64,000 bases of DNA from Mycolicibacterium sp. P9-22 (GCF_008329585.1 NZ_NPKP01000014.1:102971-166970), one strand, 5' to 3'; shown: positions 1-8,253, counted from the stretch's first letter. Numbers and translations: made by a program. The notes: generated by a model not told the origin, from the letters alone.

Positions 1-221
1 GGCTGGACGCCCCGCTGGGTGCCATCGACCGCAGCAAGCTCAACGTCAACGGCTCGTCGCTGGCCGCCGGTCACCCGTTCGCCGCGACCGGCGGGCGCAT
101 CGTCGCGCAGCTGGCCAAGCAGTTGGCGGAGAAGAAGAAGGAGACCGGCCAGCCGGTGCGCGGTCTGATCTCGGTCTGCGCCGCCGGCGGACAGGGTGTG
201 ACGGCCATCCTGGAGGCCTGA
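1..221 (+). CDS. fadA2: Acetyl-CoA acyltransferase (thiolase), C-terminal part
   Basis: Only the last 72 codons of a thiolase are in the window, read in frame 3 from the left edge to the TGA at 219-221. Two active-site motifs of thiolases are visible: AAGHPFAATGGR, with the catalytic His, and SVCAAGGQG, with the second catalytic Cys. The family cleaves 3-ketoacyl-CoA with CoA in the last step of beta-oxidation. The FadI/FadA2-like C-terminus, and the fact that fadE5 and the Rv0245-Rv0265c gene order follow, make FadA2 (Rv0243 type) the best assignment, but this is inferred from synteny because most of the protein is missing. Confidence 0.85.
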   Translation, partial: LDAPLGAIDRSKLNVNGSSLAAGHPFAATGGRIVAQLAKQLAEKKKETGQPVRGLISVCAAGGQGVTAILEA

Positions 222-227
222 GTCCAT

Positions 228-290
228 CGCCGAAACTGTATTCCGGACGGCGCCTACTCGCGTTTTCCCTGCTGGAATACAGTTTCGGCG
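228..290. repeat. Long intergenic inverted repeat, 17-bp perfect arms
   Basis: The arms 228-244 (CGCCGAAACTGTATTCC) and 274-290 are perfect reverse complements around a 29-bp spacer. The repeat lies just after the thiolase stop and before a second, more terminator-like hairpin. It has no T-tract. Its CGCCGAA start and TTCGGCG end resemble another intergenic hairpin in this window (34229-34287). It could be a terminator, an mRNA 3' end or a small dispersed repeat. Confidence 0.7.
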
Positions 291-357
291 CGGAAGGAAA
301 AAGTTTTTCGGATTCGGTGTAACGCTCGCCGGAGCACCGTCGATACATGGGATAGCT

Positions 358-397
358 CCGTGTTGCCGTCTGACCCCCCGACCCGACGGCAACACGG
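358..397 (+). terminator. Intrinsic terminator after fadA2
   Basis: The 13-bp perfect stem pairs 358-370 (CCGTGTTGCCGTC) with 385-397 across a 14-nt C-rich loop, and is followed by the pyrimidine-rich tail TTCTCTATTTCTC at 401-413. It lies between the ends of the convergent thiolase and TDT transporter genes, so it may stop transcription from both sides. Confidence 0.75.
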
Positions 398-419
398 GGC
401 TTCTCTATTTCTCGGGTCG

Positions 420-1550
420 CTACGGCCTGTCTCCGGGGGGTTCCCGCAGGTCCTTGGACGCGGTGATCGGTCCCGCTCCGGGCGGCGCGAACAGGCTGCC
501 CGCCAGACTGCCGCGCGCGGTCCGGACCGCGACCAGTGCCCACGTGCACAACAGCCCGGCGTAGGCCGCCGTGGCGGCCACCTCGAACGCCGGCAGCCCG
601 GTGTGCACCGCCAGCCCGGTGGTGCCGGTGACGAACGTCCCGACCGGGAACGTCAGGCTCCACCACGTCAATGCGAACGGCATCCCGCGGCGCAGGGTGC
701 GCACCGTCAATGCGGTGGCCAGGGCGATCCACAGCACGCAGAAACCCCAGACCGGCACCCCGAACAGGATCGCGAAGATCCCCATCCCGGCGGCCAGCTG
801 CGGTGCGACGGCCAGGTGCGCCTCATTCGCGAGCAGTCCGGCCACCGTGATCGATTGGCCCAGCGGCCCGAGCACGATCCACAGCGTCGGGACCCGCGCC
901 GTGCCTGACGTGCCGTACAGGGCCAGCCGGCTCCAGATCATCGTGATGATGATCAGCGCGGCGATCAGCGACAACCCGAACATCGCGAGGCAGCCGTAGA
1001 ACATGGTCGTGCGGCCGGTACCGGGAGCCATGTGCGGGATCAGCATCGCCCCCGACGCCGCGGAGACCATCGGCGGCACGACCGGCATCAACCAGCCGCC
1101 GAAGGCGGCGTCCGGGCCCACATTGAGTTGGGTGAACATCAGGTACGGGATGGTCATCGCGGTGAACAGGCCGCCGATGGTGCCCGCCGACCACAGCACC
1201 CAGTTGATGTCGACGGCCAGGCTTTCGCCGATCAGATCCTTGCCGACCAGCATGGTGCCGGATCCGACGGTCAGCAGCGCCATCGGTGCGGCGCCGTAGA
1301 AATGGGCCATCTGCGGATTACGCGCGTGCCCCCGCGCGACGGTGGGGTGGCGGAACCACTGCACGGTGACCGTGATGACGAGCGCCACCAGCAGGAGCGC
1401 CGCGAAGACCCAAACGATGTCGGTGAACACGCGCAGCCCGGGCGGCTGCAGCGGCAGGGTGGCGCCGGCGACGACGATGATCCCGGTGCCCATCACCGAC
1501 GAGAACCAGTTCGGGCCGAAGTTTCCCAGCCGTGTCTCGGTTTCCGTCAC
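420..1550 (-). CDS. TDT/SLAC1-family transporter (tellurite-resistance/dicarboxylate type)
   Basis: This 376-aa protein is almost entirely hydrophobic, with about ten predicted membrane segments and the N-terminal pattern GPNWFSSVMGTGI, typical of the TDT family (TehA, Mae1, SLAC1, sulfite exporters such as Ssu1). Family members carry anions such as dicarboxylates, sulfite or chloride through the cytoplasmic membrane; the substrate here cannot be told from sequence. The start is GTG at 1550. It is divergent from the LLM oxidoreductase gene with only about 24 bp between start codons, so the two must share a very compact promoter region. Confidence 0.85.
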   Translation of the reverse strand: MTETETRLGNFGPNWFSSVMGTGIIVVAGATLPLQPPGLRVFTDIVWVFAALLLVALVITVTVQWFRHPTVARGHARNPQMAHFYGAAPMALLTVGSGTMLVGKDLIGESLAVDINWVLWSAGTIGGLFTAMTIPYLMFTQLNVGPDAAFGGWLMPVVPPMVSAASGAMLIPHMAPGTGRTTMFYGCLAMFGLSLIAALIIITMIWSRLALYGTSGTARVPTLWIVLGPLGQSITVAGLLANEAHLAVAPQLAAGMGIFAILFGVPVWGFCVLWIALATALTVRTLRRGMPFALTWWSLTFPVGTFVTGTTGLAVHTGLPAFEVAATAAYAGLLCTWALVAVRTARGSLAGSLFAPPGAGPITASKDLREPPGDRP

Positions 1551-1574
1551 GATTCGGCGGGCATCATGAGGTGC

Positions 1575-2522
1575 ATGCAGATCAGCATCCTCGGGTCATT
1601 GTCCGGATCGGGCGGCACGTCCCTCATCGACGGCGTCGTGTCGGAATTCGCCAAGCTGCGCGAGGAGGGTTTCCGCCGGATCTGGATGACGCAGATGCCG
1701 TATGAGCCGGACCTGTTGACGGTGCTGGCGGTCGCCATGCGCGAGGTCGACACCATCGAGGTCGGCACCGGGGTGGTGCCGATCCAGAACCAGCATCCGA
1801 TGCAGCTGGCGCAGCGGGCGCTGACGCTGAATCTGATCGCCGGCGGGCGCTTCATCCTCGGACTGGGGATGACGCACGCGGCCGTCACCGAGGGCATGTG
1901 GGGCATTCCGTGGGACCGTTCGGTGCGACGGCTCAACGAGTATCTGGATGGGCTGCTGCCGCTGCTGGCAGGGGAGGCCGCCGACGCGCCCGGCGAAATC
2001 TATACGACACGCGGCGCGCTGCAGATCCCCGGCGCACCACGGCCCGATGTGTACATCGCCGCCCTCGGTCCGCAGCTGCTGAAGATCGCCGGCCGCCGCA
2101 CCGCGGGGACCGTCACGTGGATGACGGGGCCGAAAACGCTGGCCGAGCATGTCGGTCCGGCGTTGCGGTCCGCGGCCGCTCCCGATGGGCGTGGGGTGCG
2201 GGTGGTGGCCGCGCTGCCCATCAGCGTCACCGATGACGTGGACGGCGCGCGGTCCCAGGCCGCCGAGCAGTTCGCGATGTACGGGCACCTGCCGTCCTAC
2301 CGCGCCATGCTCGACCGGGAGGGCTACGCCGGGCCCGCCGACGCGGTCCTGATCGGCGACGAGGCGACGGTGACGGCCCGCATCGATGAGCTGCGGGCCG
2401 CCGGGGTGCACGAATATGTGGGCGTGGTCTACGACAAGTCGCCCGAGGTCAGGGACCGGACGAGGGCCTTGCTGCGGGCGCTGGACGTCGATCTGGAAGG
2501 CGCCGAAAAACCTCTGGTGTGA
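1575..2522 (+). CDS. LLM-class F420-dependent oxidoreductase
   Basis: The 315-aa protein has the luciferase-like monooxygenase TIM-barrel pattern: MQISILGS at the N-terminus, VGTGVVPIQNQHP in the middle and GRFILGLGMTH, with the C-terminal VLIGDEATVTARIDEL helix. It resembles the mycobacterial TIGR03564-type family, which uses F420 rather than FMN; cofactor use is inferred. The frame stays open upstream to 1032, antisense to the transporter, but that extension is not plausible protein. ATG 1575 gives a normal barrel start; ATG 1566 is an alternative. No substrate can be assigned. Confidence 0.85.
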   Translation: MQISILGSLSGSGGTSLIDGVVSEFAKLREEGFRRIWMTQMPYEPDLLTVLAVAMREVDTIEVGTGVVPIQNQHPMQLAQRALTLNLIAGGRFILGLGMTHAAVTEGMWGIPWDRSVRRLNEYLDGLLPLLAGEAADAPGEIYTTRGALQIPGAPRPDVYIAALGPQLLKIAGRRTAGTVTWMTGPKTLAEHVGPALRSAAAPDGRGVRVVAALPISVTDDVDGARSQAAEQFAMYGHLPSYRAMLDREGYAGPADAVLIGDEATVTARIDELRAAGVHEYVGVVYDKSPEVRDRTRALLRALDVDLEGAEKPLV

Positions 2523-2537
2523 TTGTCGTCACAGGCG

Positions 2538-2543
2538 TACAGT
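2538..2543 (+). promoter_or_regulatory. Possible -10 element TACAGT before the structured RNA
   Basis: TACAGT fits the mycobacterial TANNNT -10 pattern. A start 6-7 nt downstream would place the 5' end near 2550, immediately before the first paired base of the RNA structure at 2555. No good -35 is visible at 17-18 bp. Confidence 0.35.
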
Positions 2544-2554
2544 CGACCGCACGA

Positions 2555-2674
2555 CGGGTTCGGGAGTGACAAATCCAAAGAGCCGGAACGAGGTGAGAAT
2601 CCGGCCGCGCGAGATACCGAAAGGTATATGAGGACGCCCTCGAGGTCGAAAGACCGACAGTCCTCCCGAACCCG
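2555..2674 (+). ncRNA. Candidate structured RNA (riboswitch-like or sRNA) upstream of a ClgR-like gene
   Basis: A perfect 12-bp helix, 2555-2566 (CGGGTTCGGGAG) with 2663-2674, closes a domain holding four local hairpins in a row. These are 2582-2587/2600-2605 (6 bp), 2614-2618/2623-2627 (5 bp, GAAA loop), 2630-2633/2638-2641 (4 bp) and 2644-2647/2652-2655 (4 bp, GAAA loop). A further hairpin, 2693-2698/2702-2707, follows. The region is non-coding on inspection. The first hairpin contains GGAACGAGGTGAGAATCC, which resembles part of the cobalamin-riboswitch core, but no B12 box is visible, so I do not assign a ligand. Strand is inferred from the GAAA loops and the -10-like element. Confidence 0.45.
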
Positions 2675-2774
2675 CCCACATGTCTGTTTCCGGGTGCGCT
2701 CCGCACCGGCCCGACGAATTCTGCCCCTGGTGAACATCCGCCTGCGACACCGTGATCGCGGCGAAGATGCTGGC

Positions 2775-3098
2775 ATGGGCGACATCATTCGCATTCACCC
2801 GGACCGCAGGCCGTCGCGCGAGCCGGAGCCGCTGTGGCGAGAAGTCCTCGGCCGACGGCTGCGTGACACCCGCCGGCGCCGCGGTGCCCGACTGGTCGAT
2901 GTCGCCGCCCGCGCCGGGGTGTCACCGCAGTACCTCTCCGAGATCGAGCGGGGCCGCAAGGAACCGTCGAGCGAGATGATCGCCGCCGTGTGCGGTGCCC
3001 TGAACATCGACCTCGGAAGGCTGCTCGGCGGCATCTCGGCGGATCTCACCCGGCGCCCGGAGTCCGGCACACGAGGTGTGACCCTGCTGGCGGCCTAG
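2775..3098 (+). CDS. Small XRE-family regulator, ClgR-like
   Basis: The 107-aa protein holds one helix-turn-helix domain (about residues 25-85) with VSPQYLSEIERGRKEPSSE, nearly identical to the recognition region of ClgR, the actinobacterial activator of clp protease genes. Its stop codon overlaps that of the convergent clpP-like gene by a few bases, so a role in controlling that ClpP pair is likely but inferred. ATG 2775 was chosen because the upstream in-frame sequence has no protein character and is occupied by the RNA structure. Main clgR of mycobacteria lies elsewhere; this would be a paralogue. Confidence 0.8.
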   Translation: MGDIIRIHPDRRPSREPEPLWREVLGRRLRDTRRRRGARLVDVAARAGVSPQYLSEIERGRKEPSSEMIAAVCGALNIDLGRLLGGISADLTRRPESGTRGVTLLAA

Positions 3099-3685
3099 GC
3101 CCGCTGATCCAGCACCCGGTCGGCGAGGCCGTAGGCCACCGCGCCTTCGGCGTCGAACACCCGGTCCCGGTCGGTGTCGTGCCGCAGCTGTTCGACGTCG
3201 CGGCCGGTGTGCCGGGACAGAATCGATTCCAGCTGATTGCGCATCCGGACCACCTCGTCGGCCTGCAGGATCAGATCCGGGATGGTGCCGCGGCCCTGAG
3301 CGGCCGGCTGGTGCAGCACCACCCTGGTGTGCGGCAGCACCGAACGCCGGCCGGGCTCACCGGCGGCCAGCAGCACCGCACCGGTCGCCACGGCCTGCCC
3401 GATGCAGGTGGTGGCCACCGGCGCCTTGATGAAGCGCATCGTGTCGTACACGGCGAGCATCGCCGACAGATCGCCGCCCTCGGAGTTGATGTACAACCCG
3501 ATCTCCTGCTCCGGGTTGTCGGCCTCCAGGTGCAGCAGTTGTGCGATGAGGGCGTTGGCGACCCCGGAGTCGATGGCGGTGCCGAGGTAGACGATGCGCT
3601 CGGTCAGTAGGTGTGAGTAGACGTCCATGATGCGCTCGCCGCCGGTGGTGCGCGCGATCACGTTGGGGATGGTGTAAGAACTCAT
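3095..3685 (-). CDS. ClpP-like protein lacking the catalytic serine (ClpR-like)
   Basis: The 196-aa protein has the complete ClpP fold length. The nucleophile motif, normally GQAASMGA, reads GQAVATGA (residues 96-103), so the catalytic Ser is Ala100, with Thr101 next to it. His125 (VVLHQP) and Asp174 (TDRDRV) of the triad are kept. The oxyanion segment NSPGGS is also altered to NSEGGD (67-72). The start is ATG at 3685, 3 bp after the stop of the second ClpP gene, so the two are one operon. Loss of Ser argues for a structural or regulatory subunit of a mixed Clp complex, like ClpR of plastids and cyanobacteria; this is inferred. Confidence 0.85.
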   Translation of the reverse strand: MSSYTIPNVIARTTGGERIMDVYSHLLTERIVYLGTAIDSGVANALIAQLLHLEADNPEQEIGLYINSEGGDLSAMLAVYDTMRFIKAPVATTCIGQAVATGAVLLAAGEPGRRSVLPHTRVVLHQPAAQGRGTIPDLILQADEVVRMRNQLESILSRHTGRDVEQLRHDTDRDRVFDAEGAVAYGLADRVLDQRA

Positions 3686-3688
3686 GCT

Positions 3689-4288
3689 TCAGACCCCGAT
3701 CCCGAACTGCTGCTTGCGGTTCGGGGCGATCTGGTCGAACTCGCCGACGATGTGGTCGATGAACCCGTAGGCGTGCGCCTGCTCGGCGGTGAACCAGCGG
3801 TCGTGCAGCGAGTCGGTGAAGATGCGCTCGACGTCCTGGCCGGTGTCGGCGGCGATGAGCCCGAGCACCGTGTCGCGGGTGTGCCGCAGATCGTCGGCCT
3901 GGACCTCCACCTCGACCGCGGAACCGGCGATACCCGACGAGCCCTGGTGCATCAGGATGCGTGCGTGCGGCAGCGCGAAACGCTTGCCGGGCGTGCCGGA
4001 CGAGAGTAGGAATTGCCCTGCGCTGCAGGCCAGTCCGAGTGCGAGCGTGGACACCTCGGCGGGGATCAGCCGCATCACGTCGCGGATGGCGAGCATGGCG
4101 GGCACCGAACCGCCGGGGGAGTGGATCCACAGGGCGATGTCGTCATCGGAATCGGAGGCCAGCGTGAGCAGTCGCGTCATCAGCACGGCGCCGTTGTCAT
4201 CGTCGAGGGCGCCGTCGAGCACGAGCACCCGCGTGCGGTACAGATCCTCGCGTAACTGCCGGCCGAACAGTGGTGGTTTCTCGGTCAT
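3689..4288 (-). CDS. ClpP-family serine protease subunit, intact triad
   Basis: This 199-aa ClpP homologue keeps Ser89 (GLACSAGQ), His114 (ILMHQG) and Asp163 (LHDRWF), with the spacing of 49 residues between His and Asp found in ClpP. It also has HSPGGSV at 56-62. ClpP forms double-heptamer chambers that degrade proteins unfolded by ClpX/ClpC. It is the first gene of a two-gene operon with the Ser-less paralogue. The open frame reaches far upstream, antisense to nothing recognisable, but the ClpP homology begins right after ATG 4288. The sequence is divergent enough that this is unlikely to be the housekeeping ClpP1/ClpP2. Confidence 0.88.
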   Translation of the reverse strand: MTEKPPLFGRQLREDLYRTRVLVLDGALDDDNGAVLMTRLLTLASDSDDDIALWIHSPGGSVPAMLAIRDVMRLIPAEVSTLALGLACSAGQFLLSSGTPGKRFALPHARILMHQGSSGIAGSAVEVEVQADDLRHTRDTVLGLIAADTGQDVERIFTDSLHDRWFTAEQAHAYGFIDHIVGEFDQIAPNRKQQFGIGV

Positions 4289-4305
4289 GACCCGACTGTG
4301 CCGGG

Positions 4306-4977
4306 TCAGACGCCCACTACGCCTGCGGTGCTGCTGTGAGCAGAACGAGTCACGCCGCCCAGCGCCCAGATGGTCAGATAGGCCGTCCCGAAGAACGCCG
4401 CGACGGCGACGGCCACGCCCGTCGACTGGACCTCGGAAAGCGGTGAGCGCACCCATTCCAGGGTCTGTGCCACCACCGCGTCCGGTCGGGTCACCAGGTC
4501 CCAGGAGTTCCAGCGCTGGAACCGGCCGATCACCACGCCGATGGCACACAACCCGACCGACACCACGACCGTGGCCCAGCCGGTGAGTGGCCCGAACTGT
4601 TGCTCGATCCGGTTGTGCACCAGGCGTAGTGACACGATCCCCAGCAGGATCCCGGTCCACGCGGCGAACCCGTACTGCAGGACATGCCGCCACATCTCCA
4701 CGCCGTCGCCGAGGTGCACCAGATCGGTCACCAGGTAGGGCGCATTGGGCAGGAACGCCAGCCAGACCGCGCCGATCGGAATCAGCCATCCGGCGCGGCG
4801 CACCGAGGCGAATGTCAGTGCGGCGAGCATCGGGATCCAGGCCAGCGCCAGATTCCATACGAGGAACCGCGATGGATACGTCATCGGTGCCGACGGGTCC
4901 GTCACGCCCAGCACGACGGTCAGGGCGGTGGTCGCCGCCAGCGAGACGAGCAGGACGATTCGGTGAGCAGCATGCAC
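4306..4977 (-). CDS. DUF1361 family membrane protein
   Basis: This membrane protein has about six to seven hydrophobic segments and the DUF1361 signatures WNLALAWIPM, WLAFLPNAPYLVTDLVHL and GRFQRWNSWD. Function is unknown for the family. An ATG at 5007 would extend the protein by ten residues into the terminator hairpin of fadE5; GTG 4977 is therefore preferred. It ends 17 bp before the clpP operon start and may be co-transcribed with it. Confidence 0.8.
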   Translation of the reverse strand: MHAAHRIVLLVSLAATTALTVVLGVTDPSAPMTYPSRFLVWNLALAWIPMLAALTFASVRRAGWLIPIGAVWLAFLPNAPYLVTDLVHLGDGVEMWRHVLQYGFAAWTGILLGIVSLRLVHNRIEQQFGPLTGWATVVVSVGLCAIGVVIGRFQRWNSWDLVTRPDAVVAQTLEWVRSPLSEVQSTGVAVAVAAFFGTAYLTIWALGGVTRSAHSSTAGVVGV

Positions 4978-5004
4978 CCGTCCAGTGTGCCGAGCCACCA
5001 CAAA

Positions 5005-5035
5005 CAAGGACCCCCGGGATCGCCGGGGGTCCTTG
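5005..5035 (-). terminator. Intrinsic terminator of fadE5
   Basis: A perfect 13-bp GC-rich stem (5005-5017 with 5023-5035, five-base loop) stands 20 bp after the fadE5 stop on the minus strand and is followed on that strand by TTTGTTTG. Confidence 0.85.
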
Positions 5036-5055
5036 GTCTTTGAGAACTCAGAGAA

Positions 5056-6891
5056 TCAGAACGCTGCTTCGTCCAGTTCCATCACTTCGTTGTCGATCGC
5101 GTCGAGCACCGTGCGGGTGCTGGTCAGCAGCGGCAGGAAGTTCTTGGCGAAGAACGACGCGGCGCCGATCTTGCCCTCGTAGAACGCCTTGTCCGCACCG
5201 GTGGCGCCGGCGTCGAGCTTCTCGATCGCCACGGCGGCCTGTTGCTGCAGCAGCCAGCCGATGACCAGGTCACCGACGCTCATCAGGAAGCGCACCGAAC
5301 CCAGGCCCACCTTGTAGATGGCGGCCGGGTCCTCCTGTGAGGCCATCAGGTAGCCGGTCAGCGTGGTGGCCATGCCCTGCACGTCCTCCAGCGCGGTCGC
5401 CAGCAGTGCGCGCTCGGCCTTCAGGCGGCCGTTGCCGGTCGCGTTCTTCACGAAGGTGTCGATCTCACCGGACAGGTAGGCCAGCGCCTGGCCCTTGTCG
5501 CGGATGATCTTGCGGAAGAAGAAGTCCTGCGCCTGGATCGCGGTGGTGCCCTCGTACAGCGAGTCGATCTTGGCGTCGCGGATGTACTGCTCGACCGGGT
5601 AGTCCTGCAGGAAGCCCGATCCGCCGAAGGTCTGCAGGCTCTCGGTCAGCTTGGCGTAGGCGGTCTCCGAGCCGAAGCCCTTGACCACGGGCAGCAGCAG
5701 ATCGTTGATTCGGACCGCCATGTCGGCGTCCACACCGTGCAGCGCCTTGGCGACCTCGTCGTCCTGGAAGGTGGCGGTGTACATGTACAGCGCGCGCATG
5801 CCCTCGGCGTAGGACTTCTGGGTCATCAGCGAGCGACGCACATCCGGGTGGTGGGTGATCGTCACGCGCGGTGCGGTCTTGTCGGTCATCTGGGTCAGGT
5901 CGGCGCCCTGGACACGGTCCTTGGCGTACTCGAGCGCGTTCAGGTAGCCGGTGGACAGGGTGGCGATGGCCTTGGTGCCCACCATCATCCGGGCCTGCTC
6001 GATGACATCGAACATCTGCGCGATGCCGTTGTGCACCTCGCCGACGAGCCAGCCGACGGCGGGCTTGTCGTGCTGACCGAAGGACAGCTCACAGGTGGCC
6101 GAGACCTTCAGGCCCATCTTGTGCTCGACGTTGGTGACGTAGACGCCGTTGCGCTCGCCGAGCTCACCGGTCTCGAAGTCGAAGAGGAACTTCGGGACGA
6201 AGAACAGCGACAGACCCTTGGTGCCCGGGCCGGCGCCCTCGGGGCGGGCCAGCACCAGGTGCGCGATATTGGGGAAGAGGTCGTCGGCGTCGGCGGAGGT
6301 GATGAAGCGCTTCACACCGTCGATGTGCCAGGTGCCGTCTTCCTGCTTGACCGCCTTGGTGCGGCCGGCGCCCACGTCGGAACCCGCGTCGGGCTCGGTG
6401 AGCACCATGGTGGCGCCCCAGTTGTTCTCCGCGGCGATGGCCGCCCACTTCTTCTGCTCATCGGTGCCGTTGTGCGCGAAGATCTGCGCGAAACCTGCAC
6501 CGCCGGCGTACATCCAGACGGCCGGGTTGGCGCCGAGGATGTGCTCGTTGAGCGCCCACAGCAGCGCCTTGGGGGCGGGCATGCCGCCGAGATCCTCGTC
6601 GAGGGCGACCTTGTTCCAGCCGCCGTCGATGGTGGCGTTGACCGACTTCTTGAACGACTCGGGGAGCGTGACGGTGTGCGTGGCGGGATCGAAGACCGGC
6701 GGGTTGCGGTCACCGTCGGCGAACGATTCGGCGATCGGGCCCTCGGCCAGACGCGCCATCTCGTTGATCATCTCGCGAGCGGTGTCGGCATCCAGGTCGG
6801 CGAAGCTGCCGCTGCCGAGTGCCTTGTCGAGACCGAGCACATCGAACAAGGCGAATACCTGGTCACGAACGTTGCTCTTGTAGTGACTCAC
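5056..6891 (-). CDS. fadE5: Acyl-CoA dehydrogenase FadE5
   Basis: The 611-aa length and the start SHYKSNVRDQVFALF match mycobacterial FadE5 (Rv0244c). The enzyme uses FAD to introduce the alpha-beta double bond of acyl-CoAs in beta-oxidation, with broad chain-length range. Visible features are the acyl-CoA/FAD-binding block MVLTEPDAGSDVG, the middle domain SLFFVPKFLFDFE, and DSLYEGTTAIQAQDFF near residue 447, which holds the catalytic Glu. The C-terminal extension is typical of the 600-aa FadE group. The start is GTG at 6891, preceded by a good Shine-Dalgarno GAGGAGA. Its own terminator follows. Confidence 0.95.
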   Translation of the reverse strand: MSHYKSNVRDQVFALFDVLGLDKALGSGSFADLDADTAREMINEMARLAEGPIAESFADGDRNPPVFDPATHTVTLPESFKKSVNATIDGGWNKVALDEDLGGMPAPKALLWALNEHILGANPAVWMYAGGAGFAQIFAHNGTDEQKKWAAIAAENNWGATMVLTEPDAGSDVGAGRTKAVKQEDGTWHIDGVKRFITSADADDLFPNIAHLVLARPEGAGPGTKGLSLFFVPKFLFDFETGELGERNGVYVTNVEHKMGLKVSATCELSFGQHDKPAVGWLVGEVHNGIAQMFDVIEQARMMVGTKAIATLSTGYLNALEYAKDRVQGADLTQMTDKTAPRVTITHHPDVRRSLMTQKSYAEGMRALYMYTATFQDDEVAKALHGVDADMAVRINDLLLPVVKGFGSETAYAKLTESLQTFGGSGFLQDYPVEQYIRDAKIDSLYEGTTAIQAQDFFFRKIIRDKGQALAYLSGEIDTFVKNATGNGRLKAERALLATALEDVQGMATTLTGYLMASQEDPAAIYKVGLGSVRFLMSVGDLVIGWLLQQQAAVAIEKLDAGATGADKAFYEGKIGAASFFAKNFLPLLTSTRTVLDAIDNEVMELDEAAF

Positions 6892-6967
6892 AGTGTCTCC
6901 TCAATGAGATTGGGGTCTACGCAGTTGATATATGTGGCGGTTGGGTACTTGCGACTGGACTGCACTA

Positions 6968-6985
6968 AGTTACCCACCAGTAACT
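6968..6985. promoter_or_regulatory. Inverted repeat AGTTAC-N6-GTAACT, candidate operator of fadE5
   Basis: Six-bp perfect arms separated by six bases lie about 80 bp upstream of the fadE5 start, in the divergent region shared with the DapB-like gene. The size fits a TetR-type operator, but the regulator is unknown. Confidence 0.45.
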
Positions 6986-7048
6986 GTCATGAACTATACC
7001 GCCGAGTAACCCCCGAGCAAAGCGGTCCGGAGCAAATTTTCGACAGCT

Positions 7049-7064
7049 AACCAACCCGGTGGTT
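7049..7064. promoter_or_regulatory. Imperfect palindrome AACCAACCCGGTGGTT
   Basis: A 16-bp palindrome with 12 matching positions lies in the same divergent region, about 105 bp before the DapB-like start. It could be a second operator; there is no direct evidence for a binding protein. Confidence 0.3.
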
Positions 7065-7155
7065 GATTGGGCGTTGTATTGCCCCCGAAAACCGCCTCTG
7101 AGCTGGTCGCCTTGACTGAATGTGATGCTGGCCACGATGGCCGCGGCGCGCCCTC

Positions 7156-7161
7156 TAGAGT
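7156..7161 (+). promoter_or_regulatory. -10 element TAGAGT of a leaderless promoter
   Basis: TAGAGT ends 7 nt before ATG 7169. This is the spacing of leaderless mycobacterial mRNAs, and no Shine-Dalgarno is visible. Confidence 0.5.
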
Positions 7162-7168
7162 GAGGCTG

Positions 7169-8253
7169 ATGAGGCGTGTGGTGGTATGGGGAACCGGCAA
7201 TATGGGTGCGACCGCGATCCGGTCGACGGTGGGCTATCCGGGCTTGAGCCTGACCGGACTGATCACCTCATCGGCGGACAAGACCGGCCGGGACGCCGCC
7301 TCCTTCGCAGGGCTGGCCACCGAGACCGGGGTCCTCGCGGTCAGCGACCCGGCCGAGGTTGACGCCGTGCTCAAGGACGGTGACGCGGTCGCCTACATGG
7401 CCTCCGGTGACATCCGCCCCGAAGAGGCCATTGCCGACATCGAACGGGCGCTGCGTGCCGGGTCCCATGTGGTGACCCCGTCGCTCTACTCGCTCTACGA
7501 TCCGCGCTCGGCGCCGCCGGAATGGGTGCAGCGGCTCGCCGACGCCGCGCAGGCCGGTGGCGCGAGCCTGCTGGTGTCCGGCGTCGATCCCGGCTGGGGC
7601 AATGACGCGCTGGCGGTGACGGCGGCCAGCCTGTGCACCCGCATCAAGACGATCACCTGCCAGGAGATCTTCGATTACTCCACCTACAACCAACCGTTCG
7701 CGGTCAAGGTGTCCTGCGGATTCGGCGGCTCGATGGACGAGGTGCCGATGATGCTGCTGCCGTCCATCCCGACGATGGTGTGGGGCGGCAACGTCCGCCT
7801 GATCGGGCGCGGCCTGGGCATCGAGATCGACGAGATCACCGAGGAGGTGGAGCGCCTTCCGCTGCAGGAGACCGTCGACACCGTGATGGGACCGTTCGAG
7901 AAGGGCACCCAGGGGGCGTTCTTCCTGAAGGTGATCGGTTGGTCCGCCGGCAAGCAGCGCGTCATCATCGAGCACATCACCCGCATCCACCCGACCTGCG
8001 CCCCGGACTGGCCGCAACCCGATGAGGGGGTGGGTGATCATCGCGTCATAGTCGACGGCGATCCGCAGCTCACCATCACCACCCGCGCCGACGTGCCCGG
8101 CGGCACCCGCGCCGACGGCGGCAACACCACGGCCGCCAACCGGCTGCTCGGCGCCATCGACTGGCTGGCCACCCAGCCCGCCGGCATCTACGACGGGCTG
8201 GATGTGCCGCTGCGTTCGGCGCTGCCCACCGAGGTGGAAGCGACGCGCTGGGC

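Noticed and set aside
2555..2674. Assignment as a cobalamin riboswitch
   Set aside because: Only one short stretch resembles the core; the B12 box and the downstream kissing-loop partner are not visible and the neighbouring genes have no B12 link. Kept as an unassigned structured RNA.
4978..5007. ATG 5007 as the start of the DUF1361 protein
   Set aside because: It lies in the fadE5 terminator hairpin; GTG 4977 is a better start.
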